Below, piece by piece: positions 6,829 to 14,362 of a stretch of DNA of 36,928 bases (the first letter of the stretch is position 1; every line of letters begins with the position of its first letter). The DNA is from a virus, in the IMG/VR virus record IMGVR_UViG_3300036945_000386, positions 1 through 36,928 of that record; one strand, given 5' to 3'. Both the position numbers and the translations under genes were made by a program. Below the pieces are notes generated by a model that was given only the letters and a program-made list of their open reading frames with translations, did no database searches and was not told the origin of the DNA.

Positions 6829-9006
6829 TTACCGAGAACCACGCGAGCCAGCCTTGACAGCATCGAACGCCGGGGCACCCATACGCAAGGATGCCGGAGC
6901 ACCATTGCCCGAATACTGGAACGAGAACATCTTGCCCGTCGCCATGAAATCCACGCGGTCAATGCCGGGTGTAAGCTGGAACGGACCAAGTTCTTCGTAG
7001 TCCACGTCCTGCGGGTTCATGAATACTTTGACCTTCAAGTATACAAAACCTTGCTGATCAATGAAGTCAGGGTAGAACCCACGGATCAGCCAAGTAGAGT
7101 TGGCATCATCCAAAGCAAATACGTTGGTTTCCAAAGACCAGTTCATCGGAGCACCATCCCAGTTCGTCCCGAATTCTTCGTAGTAGAACTCGGAGATCGT
7201 CTGAGGATAGATCAGGTTCGAGATGAAACGAGCATAGTTGTCATACAGCGATCCATCTTCCGGGTCAGGGGTCCAGCCAGTGCAAGCTGCACCCTTCTCA
7301 ACCTTGATGTCCGTGATCTCAAGAATAGTTTCGTCAGGAACAGTCAAGATCAACTGGATTTCAGCATTGGTCAGGTTGGCCGGGAGGAAGATGTTCTCCA
7401 GTTTGAAGGTCTGCATCGTCTTGGTGATGGTGAACGCACGGGTGTCGATGTTCTCGACAGTTCCGGGGTAGTGGACCACCCCGAGGAAACCATCCAAGGA
7501 ATCAACGCCAGCATCAATCTTGGCCCGGAAACTCACGGAAGCAACTCCCGAAGCAGGCAAAGTCATGTTCGAGACACGACCCTGAGCTTCGAGGCCAACA
7601 CCAATCATACGGAAGCCCCAGAGGGAATCTCCAGCATAGTTGTTCTCGATGGCCACGTTGTCCGGTTGCGGAGTATTCGCCAGATCGCGGTTAACATAGT
7701 TAATGCCCGAGATCGTGGGAAGATTGTCCTGAGCAGCAAGTAGAGCCGCCTTGGCCGAAGCATTGTCGTAGATGTTTCCGACGTGCGGAAGGGTCCGCTC
7801 GAACGGGCGGCTCGACAGCGGATACTGGAATTGCTTGGCTTCCGAGAATGCCGTGCGGGTTTCGATACCTTGCGACCACGCCCCGTTGTCGAGCTTGAGC
7901 GTCACGTATCGGGAGTTTTCCAAGCCTTCTGCATCACGAAGATCAGGATAGTCAACCCGAAGTTCATTAGTAGTTGCAATGAACGAAACAACAACTTTGT
8001 CCCCTTGGGAAGCAGCGATGTGCCCGAAGGTATTGTCCTGAATAGCACAGTCAATACGAGTGGGCGATCCACCAGTTGTGCAGGTCCAGATTTGGAAGTC
8101 GGGGGACATCCAGAATGCAGAGTCACCAATGATCGTCACGGCGTTCGGTCCAAGAAGACCAGCCCCACCCGACACCGGGTCGAAACGATAGACAGTTCCG
8201 GGGTCACCCGTGAAGGTTCCCATGAACAGTCCAGCTTGGGTCCAGACACCGATTTGCTCACCCCAGTTTCGGGCAGCAATGATCGAGCCACCACCCGGAA
8301 GAGTTACTTCAAAGGCGTTGTTGAAATCAGTCGTGGCCCAGTCCCAGATGCTTTCGAGGTCAGAACCACGGATGGTCATGGTCGAGAACGGGCCGGGGGT
8401 CGAGCCGTCATCCGCATACTCGCGGATCGTGCCGAACGCCAATACTTGACGCTGGGAAGTAACGAGGGAGTAATCGCAGACCTCTGGAACCGAAGCTGCA
8501 TTCGGAAGGTCCGACAGTTTGATGGCACGCGACAGCATGTTGTTGCCCCAGAAATACAGGGGACCACGACGCGGTGATGCTACGATTGCTTGACCGAATT
8601 CAGAGAAAGCCCAAGTCTTGACAGCATAGCCGCCATTACCCGAGTAAGTTCCGTAAGGACCATTGCCATACGGACCCTTGCCGTAACCCGGTGCAGTTCC
8701 GTTGTTGACACCACCGGTCGCATAGTCTTCCGGGGTGATGTCGGCCGTGGTTCCTGCACGCCAGATATAGAGGTGCGAATTCGACCCGAGGATAATGTTC
8801 GAGGCCGTGATCTGGTCTTTCCAACCATGAATGTTACGAACCAGACCGGGGATCAAGTCAAACGAAACACGTTCGTAACCCTTGTTCACCTCAGCCCGGT
8901 CTTTGTCGAAACGAACGTGGTCTGCCGTCCGATAAGTCCCCTGAGACGAAAACGAAGTATCATTCGCTTTCAGACCCGGAGGGAGAGTGACGGGAATCCT
9001 CGCCAT
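6829..9006 (-). CDS. P22 gp10-like tail hub / 'stabilisation' protein with inserted carbohydrate-binding-like domain
   Basis: 725 aa. The N-terminal about 400 residues have the beta-propeller pattern of podovirus head-completion and tail-hub proteins: repeated strands with motifs such as LGSNSHLYIWRAG (73-85), WDWATTDF (221-228), IGVWTQAGLFMGTF (252-265) and AFWMSPDFQIWTC (297-309). Residues 110-119 carry GPYG repeats. A segment at about 430-583 ends in ITDIKVEKGA..TGWTPDPED, the typical closing strand of carbohydrate-binding beta-sandwich domains in phage fibres; the propeller-like pattern then resumes. The protein probably joins the neck to the tail tip and may itself touch host glycans. 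The propeller call is fairly firm; the insertion is my inference. Confidence 0.7.
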   Translation of the reverse strand: MARIPVTLPPGLKANDTSFSSQGTYRTADHVRFDKDRAEVNKGYERVSFDLIPGLVRNIHGWKDQITASNIILGSNSHLYIWRAGTTADITPEDYATGGVNNGTAPGYGKGPYGNGPYGTYSGNGGYAVKTWAFSEFGQAIVASPRRGPLYFWGNNMLSRAIKLSDLPNAASVPEVCDYSLVTSQRQVLAFGTIREYADDGSTPGPFSTMTIRGSDLESIWDWATTDFNNAFEVTLPGGGSIIAARNWGEQIGVWTQAGLFMGTFTGDPGTVYRFDPVSGGAGLLGPNAVTIIGDSAFWMSPDFQIWTCTTGGSPTRIDCAIQDNTFGHIAASQGDKVVVSFIATTNELRVDYPDLRDAEGLENSRYVTLKLDNGAWSQGIETRTAFSEAKQFQYPLSSRPFERTLPHVGNIYDNASAKAALLAAQDNLPTISGINYVNRDLANTPQPDNVAIENNYAGDSLWGFRMIGVGLEAQGRVSNMTLPASGVASVSFRAKIDAGVDSLDGFLGVVHYPGTVENIDTRAFTITKTMQTFKLENIFLPANLTNAEIQLILTVPDETILEITDIKVEKGAACTGWTPDPEDGSLYDNYARFISNLIYPQTISEFYYEEFGTNWDGAPMNWSLETNVFALDDANSTWLIRGFYPDFIDQQGFVYLKVKVFMNPQDVDYEELGPFQLTPGIDRVDFMATGKMFSFQYSGNGAPASLRMGAPAFDAVKAGSRGSR

Positions 9007-9017
9007 GAATACGCTCC

Positions 9018-9695
9018 TTAGATAGTAATGTTGCGGGGATCGGCAGTATAGAATTCGACAACCAGAAGACCACCATGCGGAGCCATCAAAGGATCGCCGG
9101 TAACGTTACCGCGTGCTCCACCCGAACCAAACCCCTGAGCGTCCTTGTTACCAGCAAGTCCACCTTGAGCACCAACGCCGTAGAGACCGAGGCTCTGAGC
9201 ATCGTTCAAGTCATTGCCCGGATCGCCGCCATTACAGGTCGGAGGTGTGGTAGTATTGTCACGACGGCCAGAAATACCGGGACGCTTGACAGTTCCGACG
9301 CAAGACGACGTGAGACCACCTTGACCAATACCAGTCGAGGATGCACCTTGACCGGCTTGGATGATGATCGAAGTTCCACGCTTGAGAGCCGTGTCACGAG
9401 CCACGCCAACGGTAGCCAGCAAGATTTCATTGCCAGCAACCGGGAAGTATTCACGAGCATACGCACCACCGCCACCAGCAGCACCGTAAGCATTCGCAGC
9501 ACCGCCCGACCCAATGGCCGAGGCGATTGCAAACCCAGCAGTGCCGGGCACGATTACTTGCGATGCTCCGGCTCCACTGTCAGAGACGTAAACACGAGAG
9601 ATCAGCTTGGGGGCAGATGCAGTCGAACCTCCGGCGGATTTCTTTGACCCACCGATGCCCTGCATTCCCCGATTGTATGAGGGCATACCGGTCAT
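9018..9695 (-). CDS. Glycine-rich tail fibre/tip protein
   Basis: 225 aa, with glycine-rich stretches (GSGGAANAYGAAGGGGAYA at about 62-80, QGGLAGNKDAQGFGSGGARG at about 178-197) and a final strand LLVVEFYTAD. Glycine-rich fibre-tip domains with GGGGAYA motifs form packed polyproline-II helices in phage adhesins. It starts just inside the stop of the 143-aa gene. A receptor-binding role is probable but not proven. Confidence 0.6.
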   Translation of the reverse strand: MTGMPSYNRGMQGIGGSKKSAGGSTASAPKLISRVYVSDSGAGASQVIVPGTAGFAIASAIGSGGAANAYGAAGGGGAYAREYFPVAGNEILLATVGVARDTALKRGTSIIIQAGQGASSTGIGQGGLTSSCVGTVKRPGISGRRDNTTTPPTCNGGDPGNDLNDAQSLGLYGVGAQGGLAGNKDAQGFGSGGARGNVTGDPLMAPHGGLLVVEFYTADPRNITI

Positions 9696-10126
9696 TAGTA
9701 AGTCTCGAATTCGACGATCACGTTGATGCCGACCGCGACCGACGAGCCAATGGCGAACGAAATCTCTTCGTTCGGAGCCACGATCATCGGGTTATCCGGG
9801 GTGTAGGCAAACGAAGCCTTCGACGGAGCCGTGATCGACGAAACCGTGTAGGACGGAAGCATAACCATGTCGGTCAGGTAGTAGTTGTTGACCTTGGCCG
9901 AGTCTTGCGGATACCGGCGATAGCACTGGATTTGCGTATCCGAAGTAACTGCACCACGCGGGATGGCAGTGATCTTCGTGATGCGTGCTCCGTTAACCAT
10001 AAGGGTATCAGGGATCGCGACGACAACCGACGAAGAGTTCGTCAGGTCGGTCTTTTGGTTCGTCAGCGTAATGACGTTAGTCTTAACGCCCTGCGGAAGA
10101 ACAGCTTTGTTCGTGGTATAAGCCAT
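9695..10126 (-). CDS. Small all-beta virion protein, unknown
   Basis: 143 aa starting MAYTTNKAVLPQG and ending VIVEFETY. Alternating hydrophobic strands and many Thr/Ser/Val residues suggest a small beta-sandwich, such as a decoration or fibre-linking protein. The opening MAYT and overall character resemble the 108-aa protein at 18198-18524. It sits between fibre-like genes. No specific family recognised. Confidence 0.6.
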   Translation of the reverse strand: MAYTTNKAVLPQGVKTNVITLTNQKTDLTNSSSVVVAIPDTLMVNGARITKITAIPRGAVTSDTQIQCYRRYPQDSAKVNNYYLTDMVMLPSYTVSSITAPSKASFAYTPDNPMIVAPNEEISFAIGSSVAVGINVIVEFETY

Positions 10127-10139
10127 GGTTCAGTATTCC

Positions 10140-10763
10140 TTAAAAGATGAGAGCGAAAGCGAAAGATTGGTCGGCAAGATCGGACAGGGTGTCCTCAAGT
10201 GTTGCCACATCTGCAATGGTGGGCTGTTGCCAGCTACCGTTGGTTCCATTGGTTTGCAGGAACTTACCAGCGTTGCCCGACTGACCCGGAAGCTCACCGG
10301 CCACAGTATCGAACACGAGGGATTCAGCATACGCACGCTCAGCCGCCAGACCATCGTCAATGTATGCTTTGGGATCACCACCGAAACCTTCTTGGTATAC
10401 TTTACCATCACCAGTGTTGATGATTACAGAAATACAGTTCGGTTGAATAGTTGCGATGGATTCACCATCGACAGTAAAGACCACGTTGCCGGTCGCCCCG
10501 TTGCGAACCACGTAGGTCGCCTGCACCGGCTGCATGAGGACACGTCCACCAATACCACCAGCCACGTTGATGACTGCGAAATGGCTTTCGTCCGAAGCAT
10601 CGTTCGAGTAAACCAAGTTACGGTCGCCGTTCACGGAGAACGCGATCACGCCCTTGGTCGATTGGTCGATACGGGTCAGAGTGCGGTTCTGCGTTTCGCC
10701 CCAGAGGTCGATCTGCGTGCCCGGCGTGATTTGCTCGTAACGGTTAAGAGAAGTATAAGGCAT
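10140..10763 (-). CDS. Probable tail-fibre-associated protein
   Basis: 207 aa. The C-terminal third contains AYIDDGLAAERAYAES (a trimeric-helix-like stretch) followed by LPGQSGNAGKFLQTNGTNG, a repeat type common in phage tail fibres. The N-terminal half is beta-rich and may bind the virion. It overlaps the upstream gene by one base (TAATG-like junction). Confidence 0.6.
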   Translation of the reverse strand: MPYTSLNRYEQITPGTQIDLWGETQNRTLTRIDQSTKGVIAFSVNGDRNLVYSNDASDESHFAVINVAGGIGGRVLMQPVQATYVVRNGATGNVVFTVDGESIATIQPNCISVIINTGDGKVYQEGFGGDPKAYIDDGLAAERAYAESLVFDTVAGELPGQSGNAGKFLQTNGTNGSWQQPTIADVATLEDTLSDLADQSFAFALIF

Positions 10764-11032
10764 CAGATAGGTGTCCCCAAAGTAGTGATCCAGTCCGTTC
10801 CATCAGAGTAAGCAGGCCCGGCGTATCCGCTCGGATCATTTACTGGACGGACCCAAATGTAGCAGGCCGTGTATTTTGTCGGATCAGGCAAACCCAATCC
10901 AGTAGGGCCGTCCCGATCAAACACCGGAAGACGAAGAGGGCTCGTTGGAACAACATCCACGAACCCTCGCTCAATCTGTCGAACAACATTCACGGCCCAT
11001 TGGGGAACCCCGGCGGGTAGCGTGATTTTCAT
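10763..11032 (-). CDS. Small neck/tail protein, unknown
   Basis: 89 aa starting MKITLPAGVPQWAVNVVRQIERGF, with an amphipathic first helix and a Pro/Gly-rich remainder ending TDWITTLGTPI. It shares one-base overlaps with both neighbours, so it is translationally coupled inside the neck/fibre cluster. Function not recognised. Confidence 0.6.
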   Translation of the reverse strand: MKITLPAGVPQWAVNVVRQIERGFVDVVPTSPLRLPVFDRDGPTGLGLPDPTKYTACYIWVRPVNDPSGYAGPAYSDGTDWITTLGTPI

Positions 11033-11412
11033 TAGACAACAGCCCCGTTCGGAGTAGCGTCAATCCGGTCGTAACCAGACATGGCCAAGTCAGCAAGAAT
11101 CTCACTGTATTTAGACTGGTAGAGACCCATCATCTCGGGGTCACGCAAGTATCCAGCAATCTCGACCAAAGTTCCGTAGAGATACGCATACGGGTCGTAG
11201 TTCAGGAGAGCGTTGGAGTCCGTATCGTTCTCCAGAGTATAGACCGGTTCATCCGGGTCAGAACCCGAAGTAACGAGCGGGCCGACATACTCTTGCAGGC
11301 GGATGTGGACCCGGCGAACGAAAATGTCCATCACGTCCGTCAAGTCACGACGCTTTGCCCAGTCAGCAGCCGCTTGCTTCAATTCACCATAGTTCGCAAT
11401 CGTTCCGGCCAT
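11032..11412 (-). CDS. SU10-type head-tail adaptor protein
   Basis: 126 aa when started at MAGTIANYGELK (ATG at 11412, with TAAGGAA upstream). A longer frame exists, but its extra residues overlap the previous gene without a good ribosome-binding site. The helix Y.ELK.AAADWAKRRDLTD (8-26) followed by F..R...R(L)..Y is typical of phage adaptor proteins that sit under the portal ring in SU10-like podoviruses. It is adjacent to other neck genes and the capsid module, as expected. Confidence 0.7.
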   Translation of the reverse strand: MAGTIANYGELKQAAADWAKRRDLTDVMDIFVRRVHIRLQEYVGPLVTSGSDPDEPVYTLENDTDSNALLNYDPYAYLYGTLVEIAGYLRDPEMMGLYQSKYSEILADLAMSGYDRIDATPNGAVV

Positions 11413-11423
11413 CGTAGTATTCC

Positions 11424-11762
11424 TTAAGTCAAACGCCCACCGCCAACGCGGAGAGCGGCCCATTCCGGGTCATCGAGGAGCTTGAGCACGGCTTCGGAAT
11501 GATCTTGGTCATACACGTCAACGCCATACATATTCTTCCACATGGAGATCACGATGTTCGGAATGTGACCGACGTGAACCATGCCCTTTTGCGAGCCATC
11601 AACATAGTTGAGTTTTCGCGTAGTATTGTTCTGGACAGTCTTGATGTCTTCCAAGACTTGAGTGATGTCGCTCTGTTCGTGAACAGTGATCTCACCCTTT
11701 TCGTCCATGGTCAGAGCACGACGAACGGGGCCTTTGCCACCAATGAGATGGTAATCACTCAT
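11424..11762 (-). CDS. Conserved-looking structural-module protein, unknown
   Basis: 112 aa starting MSDYHLIGGKGPVRRALTMDE. The C-terminal half (YGVDVYDQDHSEAVLKLLDD then PEWAALRVGGGRL) resembles small proteins found between capsid and adaptor genes in podoviruses. It is coupled to the 82-aa gene by overlap at 11762. Head-completion or assembly role inferred from position only. Confidence 0.6.
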   Translation of the reverse strand: MSDYHLIGGKGPVRRALTMDEKGEITVHEQSDITQVLEDIKTVQNNTTRKLNYVDGSQKGMVHVGHIPNIVISMWKNMYGVDVYDQDHSEAVLKLLDDPEWAALRVGGGRLT

Positions 11763-12010
11763 TACTCGCCCTCTGCCAGACCTTCGGTGATCGTAACAAG
11801 ACCCTTGCGTTCAAGAGCCAGACCAATTTCCTTGGCAATCACAAACTCGACGAGAGCCGGGTAGAAAGTATATTTCTTGTCTTCATCATGCAGGCCGGTA
11901 GCAATCTTGCCCCCAGCGTTACGAAGGACCATGCAGCGAACGTGGCCAATAGGCAACACATCAGAAATTTCGGGAGTGGTATTCTTGACAGTCTTGGTCG
12001 TGGCAGTCAT
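11762..12010 (-). CDS. Small hypothetical protein after the major capsid gene
   Basis: 82 aa starting MTATTKTVKNTTPEISDVLPIGH. No motif recognised; probably a small alpha/beta virion or assembly protein. It is the first gene after the terminator-like hairpin downstream of the capsid gene, so its expression may be set lower than that of the capsid. Confidence 0.55.
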   Translation of the reverse strand: MTATTKTVKNTTPEISDVLPIGHVRCMVLRNAGGKIATGLHDEDKKYTFYPALVEFVIAKEIGLALERKGLVTITEGLAEGE

Positions 12011-12043
12011 GGTTGGTTCTCTTTCTTGGGTCTATAAAAGGGC

Positions 12044-12077
12044 AAAAGGAGCCCCTCGTTTCCGAAGGGCTCCCTTT
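12044..12077 (-). terminator. Terminator-like hairpin downstream of the major capsid gene
   Basis: On the minus strand GGGAGCCC pairs with GGGCTCC across about 12 bases and is followed by TTTT. It lies in the 75-base gap between the capsid stop and the next ATG. A partial terminator here would give high capsid and lower downstream expression, a common arrangement. Confidence 0.7.
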
Positions 12078-12085
12078 ACTTAGTC

Positions 12086-13033
12086 TTAGGCAGTCAGTGC
12101 GTAGATAACGCCGATGCCCTTTTCGTTCAGGACTTGCAGACCAGCTTCGTTGGTCATCAGGAACGCCTTCGAGTCGCCGGAAACCGGCAGTTCTTCGGAG
12201 GTCATCGGACGCAGAGTTGCTTCCTTGATCAGTTCCTTATTGTAGATGACCACTTCGTTCGTCAAAGCGAACTGGTGCGGCACGATGGTCACGGCTCCAA
12301 AGTCACCGACGTAAACGTCAGCACCATTGTAGATCGTGGCTTGATCGGTTCCCTTGACCTCAGCACGGTTAGCTGCAATGCCGGTGAAGGCAGAGAACTT
12401 CGGCTTTTGGTTGTAGCCCATCAGAGCAGTCTTGCCCGACTTGGCGCCAGCGGCGAACATCTTGCTCATGACATCGTTGAACAGGTCAACGGTCAGGGCA
12501 CGAGCGGTTCCGGGGACAGCGGCGTGAACCGTGCCGTCCGCGTTGTAACCACCAGCCGAACCACCCGAACCGAAGTTCGTGCAGGTCGAGGCCCAAGCGA
12601 GCACACCAGCGGTCAGACGGGCATTAGCACCGTTCTCGACACGCGACGGGCTGTTGCTCAGGTAAGCCAGTTCCTTGTCACGCTTCACTTCCAGACCAAC
12701 ATTGACCTTGGCACGAGCATACAGGTCACGGGTGCCTGCGGTCGTGATGGCCTGTTGGGTGTTGGCAATCGAGCCTTCGCCCTTGAACAGTTGGATGTAG
12801 GTGCCGACACGCGACGGAGCACGAGCAGCTTCAATCGAGGCCGCGAAGCCTTCGAGGTTGGCGTTGACAGCCGGAGCACGGAGTGCTTCAACTTGCCAAT
12901 CAGTGCGAGTGTTGGTCGCCTTCGTTCCGCCGATGGACGACAGGAACGGGGTCTCTTCGGGAGAGACGCGGGTGATGATGTCCGACAGGTCTTCGCGGTT
13001 ACCCGCAACTGCCGCACTCTTGAGCATAGCCAT
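12086..13033 (-). CDS. Major capsid protein, SU10-like (HK97 fold)
   Basis: 315 aa. The N-terminal signature NREDLSDIITRVSPEETPF (12-30) followed by S.IGGTKATNTRTDWQVEAL matches the SU10-type major capsid family. The later Y.GDFG.V.IVPH and YNKELIKEATLRPM segments fit its P-domain and C-terminus. The next gene upstream in transcription is a typical acidic scaffold, and a terminator-like hairpin follows. No cleavable delta-domain is seen; the protein starts close to the mature-type N-terminus. Confidence 0.85.
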   Translation of the reverse strand: MAMLKSAAVAGNREDLSDIITRVSPEETPFLSSIGGTKATNTRTDWQVEALRAPAVNANLEGFAASIEAARAPSRVGTYIQLFKGEGSIANTQQAITTAGTRDLYARAKVNVGLEVKRDKELAYLSNSPSRVENGANARLTAGVLAWASTCTNFGSGGSAGGYNADGTVHAAVPGTARALTVDLFNDVMSKMFAAGAKSGKTALMGYNQKPKFSAFTGIAANRAEVKGTDQATIYNGADVYVGDFGAVTIVPHQFALTNEVVIYNKELIKEATLRPMTSEELPVSGDSKAFLMTNEAGLQVLNEKGIGVIYALTA

Positions 13034-13038
13034 AGTAA

Positions 13039-14061
13039 TTATTTCCTTTTGGATTCTTTGGCGAGCATCAAAGCCACAGCGTCATCGACAGAGCGTGTCT
13101 GAGCGAGACGATTGCTGAGCTTTTCAACCGACCGAGAGGTTGAGGTTTGCCCCGGAACAGAAGGTTTCTTCATGGGGGCGGAGTTTTGAGCGGGCTTCGG
13201 TGTGGCCGGAGCCCCGTTTGGTGAGTTCTTCCCTGCCGACTTGGCAAGAAGGTCGTCGTAGAGCTTGGCCTTATAAGCAATGACCAACTCGTCGGCTCCG
13301 ATATGATCGAGTCGATCCGCATCAAAACCATGTTGGTTAAGATACGAAGTTACTTCTTCAAGTCGTGCCTGTGCTTTCTCGGGTTCGATCAACTTGGCTG
13401 CGATGGGATCAGCTTCACCCCGAGCCGCCAGCTTTTGTTTCTCTTCTGCCCAATAGGCTTGCATAGCAACCTGATCTGCATTGATCTTCACTTGCTCGAA
13501 GTGCTTGACCGCCGCCACATCTTGTTCGTATGCTTGTTTGGCTCGTCGATAGGTCTCGGCATCAAAGCCGTCCCAATTGACTTGCTCCCACTTTTTAACG
13601 AAAAGCATACCCGCCTGTTCGAGGGCTTCATCCAGTTGGGCACGGTGTGCCACAAAGGTCTGACCTTCGACTTCGGCTTGCTTACGGGCATTTGCCGCTT
13701 CCGTTACTTTTGCTTCCGAGTAAGAGCGGAACTTCGTTTCTTGCTTGAGCAGAATGGCCTGAGCCTTCGGATCAAGGTCATCGAAGACCTTCTTATCATC
13801 TGCGTCCCAAAACTCCGGGGCTTCGAGTGCCGGAAGATCATCGTCTTCCAGTTCGTCCTCACCATCGTCCTCAACGTCGTCTTCGGGTGCCGTTTCCAGT
13901 CCGTCCTCGTCGTCGATCACAAGCTCTTCAAGGGGATCGGCTTGTGAAATCTCTGTAGAGTCAGTCGCCGCTTCGTCGGCGCCATCCTCGATAATTGTAT
14001 TTACCCGCGAAGGGTCCGTCATTGCGGCTACCGCATCGTCAAGTGTAAAAGCGTCGCTCAT
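13039..14061 (-). CDS. Capsid scaffolding protein
   Basis: 340 aa. A very acidic N-terminal third (about 35-85, runs of D/E) is followed by a long Ala/Gln/Lys/Glu helical body (90-250) and a basic, Ser/Pro-rich tail (265-340, ending LAKESKRK). This acidic-helical-basic layout, directly upstream of the capsid gene, is characteristic of podovirus scaffolds whose basic tail binds the capsid protein. It overlaps the preceding 94-aa gene by 4 bases (ATGA). Confidence 0.75.
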   Translation of the reverse strand: MSDAFTLDDAVAAMTDPSRVNTIIEDGADEAATDSTEISQADPLEELVIDDEDGLETAPEDDVEDDGEDELEDDDLPALEAPEFWDADDKKVFDDLDPKAQAILLKQETKFRSYSEAKVTEAANARKQAEVEGQTFVAHRAQLDEALEQAGMLFVKKWEQVNWDGFDAETYRRAKQAYEQDVAAVKHFEQVKINADQVAMQAYWAEEKQKLAARGEADPIAAKLIEPEKAQARLEEVTSYLNQHGFDADRLDHIGADELVIAYKAKLYDDLLAKSAGKNSPNGAPATPKPAQNSAPMKKPSVPGQTSTSRSVEKLSNRLAQTRSVDDAVALMLAKESKRK

Positions 14062-14342
14062 TTTTGGTCCTTGTTAAGGTTAATGATGGTGGCGGCTGTG
14101 TCTCCCGAAGTAATCAAATCTTCGAGCGAAGTAATGAGGTGGTCTACCACTTTCACCGTGGCGATCATTTCCAGCCGGTATTCAGGAGCCGCCGGATCGC
14201 AATAGATCGCAGCGTGCGTCGCCTGAGTGCGGAGGTCTGCAAGAATAGATTTGCAGACCTCCAGTTCTTGTGCAGCCTTCCGTCCCTTAGCGTAGTCTTG
14301 GGCGGCGATCTGCTCTTCCGAGAAGTATTCGTTTTCTTCCAT
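14058..14342 (-). CDS. Small helical protein between portal and scaffold
   Basis: 94 aa starting MEENEYFSEEQIAAQDYAKG; two or three helices, acidic. The start follows the exact CTAAATAGGTGCATG element. The product could aid portal or scaffold assembly by position; no family is recognised. Confidence 0.6.
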   Translation of the reverse strand: MEENEYFSEEQIAAQDYAKGRKAAQELEVCKSILADLRTQATHAAIYCDPAAPEYRLEMIATVKVVDHLITSLEDLITSGDTAATIINLNKDQK

Positions 14343-14354
14343 GCACCTATTTAG
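14340..14354 (-). promoter_or_regulatory. Gene-start element CTAAATAGGTGCATG
   Basis: Exact minus-strand copy ending in the ATG at 14342. Here, unlike at two other copies, the element's TAA/TAG is not the upstream stop codon (the portal stops at 14363), so the conservation is not explained by a shared stop. Confidence 0.65.
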
Positions 14355-14362
14355 TCCAAGAA

